Notes under the pieces: generated by a model
What the model was told of the DNA's origin: nothing
Databases searched by the model: none
What the model saw: the letters and a program-made list of their open reading frames with translations, nothing else
In this document: piece after piece, positions 50,536 to 60,074 of the stretch
How the letters are laid out: every line of letters begins with the position of its first letter
How positions within the stretch are numbered: the first letter of the stretch is position 1
Source: Symbiodinium natans
Taxonomy: Eukaryota > Sar > Dinophyceae > Suessiales > Symbiodiniaceae
Reading direction: 5' to 3'
Assembly: GCA_905221605.1 (NCBI GenBank)
Contig: CAJNDS010002219.1
Location: 67,501 to 131,500, forward strand
Length of the DNA stretch: 64,000 nt
Program-made: the position numbers and the translations under genes

Positions 50536-51690
50536 AAAGGATTCCCCATACCTGGCCTCCCAGGGAACAATTCCATTGTCAAGCCTCTTAGTTGCGTTGA
50601 GGGCCATTGCGTGGTGTTGGGCGGCCAACGGCCAGAGCTTGTCGGGGAGACCCGCCTGAACAAGGTTGGAACGTGTCCCTTCCAGAATCGTGCGAATCTC
50701 TCTTTCGATTACCGACTTGTTGGTGTCCACATATTCACGTGATGTAACATGTCGAACACCCAGGCTTTTGATAGCTGCATGAAGTTCAGGTGCGTTGTCG
50801 GAGTAGAAAACCCCAACGGTGTCTTCTTGACCTAGGAAATGAAGCAGGTCTTCGTAACACTGATCGCTTGACTTAGTCGGAGAAGGGTAGACGTAACGGA
50901 ATTTGGTGAACACGTCTTTAACAACCAGTGCGACCCTTTCGTCCTGGAACCCATGATCACGGAGGTCACGAGTGATGATATGGTCAACAGCGATGTGGTC
51001 CCCAAAGGCCTTAGACACAATGGTGCTTGAGCCCCCCTTTTTGCGGGCTTGAGGGGCCAACATCTTGGCGCGCTGACATACCTCACAGAACGGGTTTTTG
51101 GGTCTGTGCGAGAACAGGTGTTCAACCGATTTGGCTTCAGCTCTCAGATCGGCCTCCGCAAGACTGCGGGCGTTTCCTTCGTTGTCACTATCAGGCTCAG
51201 CTTCGGGGTCTTCGAAGAGTGTGAGGCTAAGGACAGGATTACCCTCCAGTTTGGCGGCTTTGTTGTCCAGCTCCCTAACATTCACTCGATCTTCAACCTT
51301 GACCCAAGAACCTTCCCTGAACAACCAAGTAGATCTGATTTCGCATTTCGGAAACCTTGGTGCGGCAGTGCGAAACGTCTTTGGTTTGTGTCCGACAAGT
51401 AAGTACTTTGCGTTTGGGTGCGAAACCCAACCTGGTCTTTTGAGCTTTTCTTTGGGAATGTCTATTGGCGGCACCTCATTTATGGCTACTGAGATCTCAG
51501 GATCGGGGTGCTCGATCACTGGATCTCGTTCCTCTGCTGCTCCTGCGAAAGCCCCGGCCAGCCCTATTGGGCGGCAGTTTTCTGAAAACCCTCGGACAGA
51601 ATTGGCCGTCCGAGAGATCCTGAGGCTTCTTCGTTGGTACTTGGGGCGGCCATTGCTCCTCCCCCAAGGACAGGCACCATACCTCTCATT
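50533..51690 (-). CDS. Integrase segment
   Basis: Open for 385 codons in the same frame as Gag-protease, directly after its TAG; no ATG is required if the TAG is read through. A zinc-binding HHCC is seen as HLFSH ... CEVC. The catalytic core has VDHI (Asp), VFYSDNAPEL (Asp) and VIEREIRTI (Glu). It ends WEARYGESF then TGA (50,533-50,535), where copia integrases normally run on into the next domain. The next codons continue the same frame. Integrase inserts the element's cDNA. Confidence 0.85.
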   Translation of the reverse strand, partial: NERYGACPWGRSNGRPKYQRRSLRISRTANSVRGFSENCRPIGLAGAFAGAAEERDPVIEHPDPEISVAINEVPPIDIPKEKLKRPGWVSHPNAKYLLVGHKPKTFRTAAPRFPKCEIRSTWLFREGSWVKVEDRVNVRELDNKAAKLEGNPVLSLTLFEDPEAEPDSDNEGNARSLAEADLRAEAKSVEHLFSHRPKNPFCEVCQRAKMLAPQARKKGGSSTIVSKAFGDHIAVDHIITRDLRDHGFQDERVALVVKDVFTKFRYVYPSPTKSSDQCYEDLLHFLGQEDTVGVFYSDNAPELHAAIKSLGVRHVTSREYVDTNKSVIEREIRTILEGTRSNLVQAGLPDKLWPLAAQHHAMALNATKRLDNGIVPWEARYGESF

Positions 51691-51693
51691 CTA
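51691..51693 (-). other. In-frame TAG between protease and integrase
   Basis: Context GCC-CGT-G... reads GTG-TAG-AAT-GAG. The frame is open on both sides (1,073 codons before, 385 after), so a single-codon readthrough or a single substitution would fuse them. Confidence 0.85.
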
Positions 51694-54600
51694 CACGGGC
51701 GCAACGAAGTAAGGCGGCTTTTTGGGGTACCAATGGAACTCATAACCGTCCTCCATACACCTTCTTCCAACAGAGCAAACAGGAGGAGTACTTGCGAGAA
51801 CGTAGAACTCTAGCTCTTTGCCAAACTCCGGGAAGTCGACCCTGACCGATTTGTCACCCTTGACATTTCCGTTAGCAGTGATGAGGTTTACTTGTCGAGT
51901 TGCATTGCCTATCGGCTCTTCGCCAAAGTACATAGCACGATCAGCTTCGCTGATGAGGTCCTCCTCGCTCCCCGTGTCAGCAAGGAATTCTAAGGGCGTG
52001 GCGATTCCTGGACAGGCGATCTCTGAGCTCTCAACGACGTGCTTGCACATCCCACACGTGAGAGAATCAGGCTCATCACATTCTAAACGGCAGTCGGTTC
52101 TCTCTCCCCCCTCATGCCGGGCAAGGAGCATAGTGAGTTCCCTTGCGTTCCTAATTGCAACCTGAAGGTCATTGTTGTCAGGTTTGGGGCAATTTTCCGC
52201 ATCAGCATAGCAAGTGTTGTACCTGCGAACTTTGTAGGAATGCTTGTACCCCTTCCCTTCAAAAGGAATTTCCCTGACTTTGGGCTTTTCACAAAACTTG
52301 ACCTTCTTGTTTTGTTCTTTGATTTTGAACACAGTCTTGCCAGTCCATGGCGTCTTGTCGTTCGTCTCCCCTTTTCCCCCTTTCCAATCCCAACTCTCCC
52401 TTGCCATGTAGGGAGCAATGGGAAGAGTCTTGATCACCTTGGCTTTACCCTTCAACTTCTCAAGAGCAACAGGACACGACACTTCGGGCTTGTACATTGT
52501 ACTTCTGTACTTCAGGTGATGTCTGATAGCTTCACCCCTTTTGAAATCCACCTCCCAGTAATCCCTCTCTCCATCTTGTGGGTCGCCTCCATCAGGATGG
52601 GTTAAGGCTGCAGCCGCAATCGAGATGCAGCATGCTGCCTTCCTGTCCTTTGCCTTAGAGCGACCACGGCTTGGCTTTCTGCGCGTTGGCGCAGGCGACG
52701 GAGACCTTGGTTTGTCTGGGTCCTTAGGAGCCGGGGCTGCATTTTCACCACCTGTGGGAGCAGGGCTTGGTTCCCTATGCAAGAAACGACACTTATCTCC
52801 CCTAGTACACTTGCCCTTTTTCCAAAAGGTACATACCTGTTTCTTCTTCGGGGCGGTGCGAACAGGTGACTGCGAGCGTGGTTTGTGCGAGAACTTGCGC
52901 TTGTCACCCCTGGTGCACTTACCCTTTTGAAAGTCATAGCAAACTGGCTTCGGGCTTGGTGAGCGACTAGGTGACCTAGACCTGGACGGGGTCCTTGAGC
53001 GAGACCTTGACTTCGAGTTGGATTGGCTACCGGCAGAGCGATCCCTTCCCCGGCCGCTCCTTGACGGAGGGCGTTGCGGCCTTCCGCCTTCAAGTACGGA
53101 AGCTCCAAACTTGTCCCCATGCGACTTAGCGATCCTATCCCTATTCTTGCGCATCCTTTCACGGGTCAGCAAATCCCGTATGGACTTCAACAAGAACGCG
53201 TAGGAGTGTGAAGCGGAACCTTCCTTGGCCCTATCATAGATCTCCAAGTCATATTTCATTCTTGAGGACTTGCGGATTTGGCGGAGAAGGATGTCACGCA
53301 GAACCATTTCTTCTGGGACATGACTCATACCGGCGATGACTGACTCCCAACTATGCAGAAACGTAGTCAAATCGTCACTATGCAGCGTGACCTTCAAAAG
53401 GTCTTCTACTGAATAGAGCGACCCTACTTCTTCATTGGTTTTGAAGTACTGATCAAACATAAGCAATACCTGGCGTCCTCGTACCGCACGTCCATGGACC
53501 GCCTCAGTTTCCTTGAAGGTGAGCACCTGTCGAGATAACTCTCCCTTGGCGACCTTGGTAAGCGCGGCTAGGATTTTGGTATCCAGCGTGAGGAACTTCC
53601 CTGGTTCACGGAGCTTGTCATGATCAGCATCCTTCGCGTAAACCTCTAAAATCCAAGAGAAAGCTTCGTCTGGTCTGTCTGAGGCTGCCCTAACCGCTTC
53701 CCGAGTTGCTGTTTTCCACGCACGATACGTTTCGGGGTTGGGGAAGTCCGGCAAACGGATGTTCTCAGCCTCTTTGACCTTTGGCTTGTCATCTTCGCCG
53801 CCTTTGTCTCCCTTGAGGAGTTTGGCGGCTTCCAGCAACGCTTGTTGCGTCTGTGCGATTAAATCAACTCCAGTGGCTGCCGGACTAGCCGGCGTGCCCA
53901 TTGGGGCCGCGAGACCAGACACTCCTCCACCTAAGCCAGTCGGGGGCACGGGGGTTCCCGGGGCTTGTGTTGGAGCTTGTGGCCCCGCTGGTGTGGCAGT
54001 AGTTGCCGCACCACCAAAACCGGAAAACATTGCTCTTAGGCTGAGCGGGATCACGCTTGGCGATGAAAACTGAGGAGCTGTCGGCACATTAAGGCCGGCA
54101 CTTTGCGGTACCGTTGCTGGGGTCACGGCCGGAGGGAACTGAGCTTGGGACGCGGTGTCCTGAGAAGCATTCCTGTCCTGCTCGAGTTTGAGCGCACGCT
54201 CAGCTGAGGAGAGTTCGTCCTGAAGAATATCATTCTGACGCCTCATTTCCTCTTCACTCTCGCGGGCAAGCAACCTATACTGCTGCATTGCTTGATCATG
54301 TTCCCTACCAAACCACTCTCCCACCTCACTGAGGGTTTGTGTTTTGTTCTCCTCTGCTTCTTCGATTAAAGTTGTTCGAAGTTGCGTGATCTGCGAACTA
54401 ACGCTGGAAAAATGTTCCGTTTGGAAAGCGATGACTTGGTGTTGTTGTCGCAGCTCTGACACGAGATGATGATTGGCTTCGATAAACTGATATCGTTGTG
54501 TGGCAATCTCGGATTCGAGCTGTGCAACGATCTCCTCATGCTGTCGATTTGCTCGTTCTTCAACATTAGCGATTCTTTGATCATGAGCGTATTCGGCAGC

Positions 54601-54912
54601 CTGGCGGAACCTCTGGTGCCTGTTTTCTGCTTCAGTTTCAAGTTCACCGAGAAGCGATCTGGTTTGTTCCGGAGATTCACCGACCATGATGTTTTGCTGG
54701 AAATTCTGTCGATACATATGCAACTGTGGTGCGAACGGTACGGCCGCAAAAGGAGTTCGGGCGTTTGGCTCAAACACATTAGTGCCTGCTGCGCCCTCTT
54801 CCAGAGCACCGTTCGTAACAACTTGCTCAGAAGCAGTCTGAGGTAGAAGCATGTCGTCAGATTCCAGATCGGTTGCCACTTCGGTGGGAACCAGCTCGGG
54901 GCTGTCTCCCAT
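51691..54912 (-). CDS. Gag-protease polyprotein
   Basis: 1,073 codons from ATG 64 bp inside the 5' LTR. Residues about 80-250 are a coiled coil rich in Glu/Gln/Arg. About 385-600 is the capsid-like region (LPDFPNPETYRAWK). 615-655 is Arg-Ser rich. Two CCCH zinc fingers follow: the second is intact (C694, C702, C708, H712), while the first has Arg in place of its third Cys. The protease signature is LADTGSEEDLI, Asp979 being the active-site residue. It ends in TAG at 51,691, with the integrase frame continuing. CCCH fingers instead of the usual CCHC knuckle are notable for a copia Gag. Confidence 0.88.
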   Translation of the reverse strand: MGDSPELVPTEVATDLESDDMLLPQTASEQVVTNGALEEGAAGTNVFEPNARTPFAAVPFAPQLHMYRQNFQQNIMVGESPEQTRSLLGELETEAENRHQRFRQAAEYAHDQRIANVEERANRQHEEIVAQLESEIATQRYQFIEANHHLVSELRQQHQVIAFQTEHFSSVSSQITQLRTTLIEEAEENKTQTLSEVGEWFGREHDQAMQQYRLLARESEEEMRRQNDILQDELSSAERALKLEQDRNASQDTASQAQFPPAVTPATVPQSAGLNVPTAPQFSSPSVIPLSLRAMFSGFGGAATTATPAGPQAPTQAPGTPVPPTGLGGGVSGLAAPMGTPASPAATGVDLIAQTQQALLEAAKLLKGDKGGEDDKPKVKEAENIRLPDFPNPETYRAWKTATREAVRAASDRPDEAFSWILEVYAKDADHDKLREPGKFLTLDTKILAALTKVAKGELSRQVLTFKETEAVHGRAVRGRQVLLMFDQYFKTNEEVGSLYSVEDLLKVTLHSDDLTTFLHSWESVIAGMSHVPEEMVLRDILLRQIRKSSRMKYDLEIYDRAKEGSASHSYAFLLKSIRDLLTRERMRKNRDRIAKSHGDKFGASVLEGGRPQRPPSRSGRGRDRSAGSQSNSKSRSRSRTPSRSRSPSRSPSPKPVCYDFQKGKCTRGDKRKFSHKPRSQSPVRTAPKKKQVCTFWKKGKCTRGDKCRFLHREPSPAPTGGENAAPAPKDPDKPRSPSPAPTRRKPSRGRSKAKDRKAACCISIAAAALTHPDGGDPQDGERDYWEVDFKRGEAIRHHLKYRSTMYKPEVSCPVALEKLKGKAKVIKTLPIAPYMARESWDWKGGKGETNDKTPWTGKTVFKIKEQNKKVKFCEKPKVREIPFEGKGYKHSYKVRRYNTCYADAENCPKPDNNDLQVAIRNARELTMLLARHEGGERTDCRLECDEPDSLTCGMCKHVVESSEIACPGIATPLEFLADTGSEEDLISEADRAMYFGEEPIGNATRQVNLITANGNVKGDKSVRVDFPEFGKELEFYVLASTPPVCSVGRRCMEDGYEFHWYPKKPPYFVAPV

Positions 54913-54959
54913 ACACCAGTGTTTGCCAGAGTAACCAGAGGCGCCGCAGACTCAGTAGA

Positions 54960-54976
54960 GCCTACGGCTGATAACC
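54960..54976 (-). other. Possible primer-binding site
   Basis: The sequence next to the 5' LTR reads GGTTATCAGCCGTAGG. It resembles, imperfectly, both the 3'-end iMet type (TGGTATCAGAG) and the internal iMet type used by copia (GGTTATGGGCC). Confidence 0.4.
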
Positions 54977-55120
54977 TATAGTTTGGGGAATCCACCAATG
55001 CAATCCGTTAAGCCATGAAACACAGGCGCACTTCTACCTTTTTGTCTCAGAGGGCTTGAGTGCGATAGGTGCAACATACATGAAGGCAAAAGTGGCAAGG
55101 AGGTCCGAATATAAAATACA
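54977..55120 (-). repeat. 5' LTR
   Basis: Partner of 41,520-41,663. The transcript would start within it and run leftwards. Confidence 0.93.
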
Positions 55121-56356
55121 AACCCTAAACCCCAAACCCTAAACCTAAACCCTAAACCCTAAACCCAGGAGTAACCTAGGAGTAAAAAGGGTGCCCTTTT
55201 TGGTTTAAAGGGGCTTTTTCAGGGAACCCAAACCCCTACAAGGGAATAAGGGCCTACTCTGGGCCCTAGTGAACCCCTAAACCCTAAACCCTAAACCTAA
55301 TTAAACCCTCAACCCTCAACCCTAAACCCTAAACCCTAAACCCTAAACCCTAAACCCTAAACCTTAAACCCTAAACCCTAAACCCTAAACCCTAAACCCT
55401 AAACCCTAAACTAAAACATTAGGGTTACAGGTCGAAGAGGCATGCCTCCGGGCCAGTCGGCGATGAGCCGCCGAGGCCCCCTGCGCTTGGAGCTCGTGAG
55501 TCGTGTTTGGCATTTTGGGGTTTCAGGGTTTAGGGGCCTTCAGGGCCTTCAGGGCCTTCAGGGCTCTTGGGGTTTTAGGGCTTTTGGGATTTCGGGGTTT
55601 TGTGGTTTGGGCTACTAAGGGTTTTGATTTAGAGTTTGGGATTCAGGGGCTTTAGGGTTCAGGGAATCTTGGATTCTGGGATTCAGGGGTTTTCGGGTTT
55701 AGGGGTTTTAAATGTATGGGGTTTCAGGGCTTAGGGATGAAGGGCTTTAGGGTTAAGGGCCTTGTGTTGAACGTTCAGGGGCCTGTAAAATTAGAAGATG
55801 CGGCGGATACTTGATTTGGTCACTTCTCTAAGTTATGGGGTCCGTTTTGGGGGTTACTATTAGGGTGGCCCCTAACATTCAAGGCACCCAAAAAGGGACC
55901 AGAATTTTGAGAAGTGACCATTTATTTGATTCAGGGCTTATGAGGGGATACTGTTGGCAATCGTTCGGAGTGGTCCAGCCATGCCGCTTTGCTTGGGTCT
56001 GCACGGCCTCTATACCACTCGAAGACAGGGTTCTGGGTTGTATGCAACAAGGGTTTAGGGTTGGGATGTTCCCACTATACCAACCGTCCTTAATAGGGAT
56101 TATAGTATCCCCCACGATAATCCCTATTCAGGACTGTTAGTTTAAGGGGCAACATCCCAAGTATAGGGTTTCAGGGTTCGGCTTTGGAGCCAACAAACCT
56201 GCAGGGCACTTACTCTCTTCACAGTAGGACCTCAGAGTAGGACCTCCCCTCCGACCTCTCCCCCCTAAACCCTAAACCCTAAACCCCAAACCCCAAACCC
56301 CAAACCCCAAACCCTAAACCCCAAACCCTAAACCCTGAACCCTGAACCCTAAACCC
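55121..56356. repeat. Tracts right of the copia element
   Basis: CCCTAAA 55,121-55,165 and 55,272-55,420; degenerate TTTAGGGG-like repeats 55,510-55,790; CCCTAAA/CCCCAAA 56,267-56,357. A minus-strand island at about 55,437-55,515 (MPNTTHELQAQGASAAHRRL) may be an exon. Confidence 0.7.
56061..56160. repeat. Family C hairpin element, copy 1
   Basis: 100 bp, nearly a perfect palindrome: TTGGGATGTTCCC ... GGGCAACATCCCAA, with inner arms GTCCTTAATAGGGATTATAG / TAATCCCTATTCAGGAC. Confidence 0.85.
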
Positions 56357-56490
56357 TCATAGGGCAAACAGACGACTCAGCATAGGAGTCTGATCACTGC
56401 CTGACAAGGGTGCCAGCGACCTTCCGTGCGCTGCCACCTGGCTTTCAGCAGATCTCAGAAAAGTTTGCCATACCGCAAGCCCATACCCCT
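56357..56490 (-). CDS. Coding island (one exon), unknown protein
   Basis: Minus-strand frame, open throughout, containing GLAVWQTFLRSAESQVAAHG and PLSGSDQTPMLSRLFAL, flanked by heptamer tracts on both sides. The other five frames have stops. Confidence 0.5.
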
Positions 56491-58162
56491 TTAGGGTTTT
56501 GGGTTTTGGGTTTAGGGTTTAGGGTTTAGGGTTTAGGCTTTAGGGAACCTGTATGAAAGGATACGATTAGGGAGTCTAAGGGAGAACTTTACCACGCCCC
56601 TTAGTTTCTTTAAGGGGTATGTCCTAGGGCTATGTTGAATATTTCTTAGAGCAGACGGCTTGTTTGGAGGTCTGGGTTTGGGTTAAGCCCTGTACTCTAA
56701 ACTCTAAACAGCCCTTAACCCTAAACCCTGAACGCTGAACGCTCCCGACAGGCCTACAACGCACAGTAAACTCCAGAAAGTCGGAACATGCCGGAAGGAT
56801 GAGCAGAGCCGGGATTCCCTTTAGTGTACCTCTTTTGGGGTGTGGGGATAAGGATGTTCCAACTTTTTACTTTGCTGTACTGAGGACATGATCCTTGGCT
56901 GCACTCAGGAGGGTAGCTATAAATTAAACTTTTAGCTGCCTTATTAAGAAACCCAATGAACCCAAAAAGGGTATGGATCTAAAGTTTCGGTAAAGTACCA
57001 CAAAGGATCGGCACGGGAAAAAACTCTGAGATCCTGGCCGGGCTCCGTGGGTCGCTGGCTCCTCTGCGGATGAGCTACGTGCCCAGCATTCAGTACTCCC
57101 CAAACCCTAAACCCTAAACCCTAAACCCTAAGCCCTAAGCCCTAAGCCCTAAGCCCTAAGCCTTAAGCCCTAAGCCCTAAGCCCTAAGCCCTAAGCCCTA
57201 AGCCCTAAGCCCTAAGCCCTACGCCCTAAGCCCTAAGCCCTAAGCCCTAAGCCCTAAACCCTAAACCCTAAACCCTAAACCCTACACCCACCCTCAAGAC
57301 TCCATCTTGGCCTGATCGCATTGTCTTGGGGCTGTCGAAGGATCGGCTCCCAAACGAGTCGGCGACTCCATGCCTTTCTTCCACAGGGGGCGATCGCATT
57401 ATAGGGTTGAGGGTTTTAGGGTTTAGGGTTTTGGGTTTTGGGTTTAGGGTTTGGGTTTAGGGTGGGGGGGGGGGGGGGGGCAATCACATTGTAGGGTTTG
57501 GGGTTCAGGGTTTAGGATCTAGGTGTTATGAGATTCCTGTATTTTGCATCTAATATTGTATGATTGTATTCCTGTACTACTTTCTATATGATTGCACTAT
57601 CATATTACTCTGCGACTAATACATTTTTGTATTCTGCTATGATTGCATTATATTCAAACATATTATGTTACATTACTGTATGAATACTTTATTGTACAAG
57701 TATGTTGTTGTATTACTGCAAAATAACTTTGTTGCATTATTCTGCAATCGTATTGTTGACTTGTGGTGTGGGGTGTCGCGTGTATTAGGTACAGGAGGCC
57801 CGGCCTTGAAGGCGTGGAGGGGCTCAGGGCCACGAATCCTGTCTCATGCTGGATAGATGACTTGCTAGGTTCTAAACCCTACACCCCAAAGCCCTGCACC
57901 CTACCCCCAAACCCAAATACCCTAAACCCTAAACCCGAAATCCTAAAACCAATCAGGGAGGATATGAACCACCTCTAAGCTTTATTCTGTTACCAGCATC
58001 GACTGACAGGTTCGATCATCACCCTCCCCAACCCGGAACGTCGGTCTAGGCCGTAGTGTTTAGGGCCTTAGGGATCAGGGGTTTAGGGTTGCGGGCTTAG
58101 GGATTAGGGTTTAGGGTTAGGGTTCAGGGTTTAGGGCCTTGGGGCCTGAGGGTTTAGGGTGT
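56491..58162. repeat. Tracts and unique DNA, 56.5-58.2 kb
   Basis: TTTAGGG 56,493-56,545; about 130 bp of pure CCCTAAG inside CCCTAAA 57,102-57,290; TTTAGGG 57,404-57,462 beside a G homopolymer (57,463-57,480); mixed units 57,900-57,945 and 58,056-58,160. 57,520-57,760 is AT-rich with a TTGTATTA-like repeat. The island 57,295-57,395 reads open on the minus strand but was not joined. Confidence 0.7.
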
Positions 58163-58235
58163 CGATCCTTGTGCAGCTAGTGGATCCTCGCTGCCCGCAA
58201 AGGACAGGTCGTCCCTCCAGCTGTCCTGCGAGCAC
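58163..58235 (-). CDS. Coding island (one exon), unknown protein
   Basis: Minus-strand frame between acceptor GCAG|G and a possible GA donor CAAG|GATCG, containing SWRDDLSFAGSEDPLAAQ. Heptamer tracts lie on both sides. Confidence 0.45.
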
Positions 58236-58374
58236 GGTTTAGGGTTTAGGGTTTAGGGTTTAGGGTTTAGGGTTTAGGGTTTAGGGTTGAGGGTTTAGGG
58301 TTTAGGGTTTAGGGCTCCACGCCTGGTTCCCGAGACCAAGCCCTACTCTTCCTCTAACTCGGACAAACCCCTTT

Positions 58375-58479
58375 CTACTAATTGCTTAACCCCCCCTCCA
58401 AAATAAATACTCGTCCTTGTAAGGGTGATATAGGGATGAATGTATTCGCTTTTTGGGGGATTCTTCAGCAAATAGTAGC
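58375..58479. repeat. Family B element
   Basis: CTACTAATTGCTTAA ... TTCTTCAGCAAATAGTAG, inverted ends; core TAAGGGTGATATAGGG as in the 11.3-kb copy. Confidence 0.75.
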
Positions 58480-58954
58480 TTTCTATCCCAAAACCCGAAT
58501 AACCCCCCCCCCCCCCTAAGCCCTACTTGCATAAAGACCCGTAAAGAAGACTCGTGAAGAGGGACAGGGACCCAGACTCCGCGTTCTTCCCCCCCGCACC
58601 TCCCCATAAACCCCGTGGGGGGGAGGGGGCTACGATGAGGTTTTGGGGGAGCCGGGGAGGCATGTGTTCTAGTAACGCAGTTACCCTAAACCAAAAAAAC
58701 CCTAAACCCCAAACCCCAAACCCCCAGACCCGCCTCGTGGTGCGAGGGTGAGGGGGAGGCACCGAATCGACCCCCGGAGCCTCCTTGCAGGGGGTTTAGG
58801 GCTAGGGGTTTAGGGTTTAGGGTTTAGGGTTTAGGGTTTAGAGTTTAGGGTTTAGGGTTTAGGGTTTAGGGTGTTTAGGTATTTGGGTTTAGGGTCTAGG
58901 GGCGGGGTTGAGGGGCTCCGGGGTTTAGGGGTGTAGGCTCTCCGGTTCAGGTTC
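58480..58954. repeat. Homopolymers and TTTAGGG tract
   Basis: A C homopolymer near 58,502-58,516, a G/C-rich stretch to 58,760 with overlapping frames on both strands, and TTTAGGG at 58,786-58,905. No gene supported. Confidence 0.6.
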
Positions 58955-60071
58955 TTAGGGTTAATCGATGAGCTTGGTGCTGATCACATGCCCTCGAAAC
59001 GAGGACTTCTTCTCCGGTATGCCTATGCACGAATCGGCCTGTCACAGTAGGGGTGGAAAGAGGGCCCTACTTTTAGAGAGCTGGCCATCGCCCTACTGAA
59101 ATACAACAGTCAACAAAAAAGGCTTCCATGCTTCAAGCGTCGGGTTTGAGTAGGCTTGGTGCATTCTGCAAAGGTGGGGGGGGGGGGGGTGACAAGGGTC
59201 ATCTTCGCCAATTACATGCCCGAGCTAGGTTGGCTGCCCAGGCATCATCCCTCTACATGGAGGTTGCTCCTTTTTGGGGGTTCCTTTGAGAACTACGGCG
59301 CCTCATCCCGGACGCCCAAAAGCTTCAGCCCCTCCCCCCCTCGGTCCTCGAGAGGGAGGTGCTGGCGACTGCGATCTGCCGCGCAAGCTGTCCACGGGAC
59401 CCAAGCCACCCAAGCCCAGGGGCTTGGATGGAAGGTCGGGAGCTGGGGAGTTCGATCGACCTCGTAGGCTGTCCACGGGCCCCAACAACCCTCGGGCTCG
59501 GTCTTTGTCTCGGCTGTCACCCGACTTCCCGAGTTCAGGAGCGGGCGACGGCGATCGTCCACGGAGGCTGTCCACCGGGCCCAGGCCGAGAAGCCCCCCC
59601 GAAGGCATCTTATCTGCTGCTGGTGAGGGAGCTCTCCCTTTCAACATGTCCACCGGGCCAAGGCCGAGATTCTTGGGTGGCGGGCTATCTGGGGCAGGCG
59701 ACTTGGAGCGGCCCCTCAAACTATCCACCGGCCCCAGCATGCCAGCTTTGCCTGCCATGGGCGAGGCACCTCGCCCCCGAGACTCGTGCTTCTTGGGGGA
59801 GTCGTCCGGCGCAGGAGACTGCCCTCGACCACGCCTAGTTCATGGTTGGGATAACATTAATTTCTTTTTTAGTTGTTTATTCCTCACTGGGTTTAATAAT
59901 TTTGGTACCCTTGAACATGAAAAAATGTTCCCAACTATGACAAAGACGCAGGGTATCCACCGGACCCAGCATGCCTGGCATGCCTCGCCCCGATGCAGGC
60001 TCGGGTGCTGGAGACTGCGATCTTCCGTCCGATCTGTCCTTGAACATAGGGTACCATGGGTGTGGTACCAC
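58955..60071 (-). CDS. Repeat protein with GPVDSLRGRSxSPAP units, split by introners
   Basis: Minus-strand exons: about 60,071-59,946, 59,834-59,303 and a terminal 59,037-58,955 ending in TAA (SCIGIPEKKSSFRGHVISTK). At least six tandem units of about 25-35 residues carry GPVDSLRGRSxSPAP, resembling arginine-serine-rich regions of RNA-processing proteins; that role is inference. A 111-bp introner (59,835-59,945) with a 4-bp duplication interrupts one unit, and removing it restores VDTLRGRGQSPAP. The join from the repeat exon to the last exon was not resolved. The upstream end meets a TTTAGGG tract (60,075-60,136). Confidence 0.55.
59835..59945. repeat. Introner inside the repeat protein, 4-bp duplication
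   Basis: Flanked by ACGC at 59,831-59,834 and 59,946-59,949. Ends CTAGTTCATGGTTGGGA and TCCCAACTATGACAAAG are imperfect inverted repeats. Retention would shift the frame. Similar ends occur at about 31,145-31,245. Confidence 0.75.
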
Positions 60072-60074
60072 CTT

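Larger units (their letters stand above)
41520..55120 (-). mobile_element. Complete Ty1/copia-type LTR retrotransposon, 13.6 kb
   Basis: It has two 144-bp direct repeats (LTRs), a 5-bp target duplication AACCC (41,515-41,519 and 55,121-55,125), a polypurine tract beside the 3' LTR and a copia domain order: Gag, protease, integrase, reverse transcriptase, RNase H. Beyond RNase H lie four extra modules. The LTRs differ by one base in 144, so insertion was recent. The element contains no telomere-like heptamers although its target was one. Coding is broken by TAG (51,691), TGA (50,533) and two frame changes; whether these are recoding signals or decay is unknown. Confidence 0.93.
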
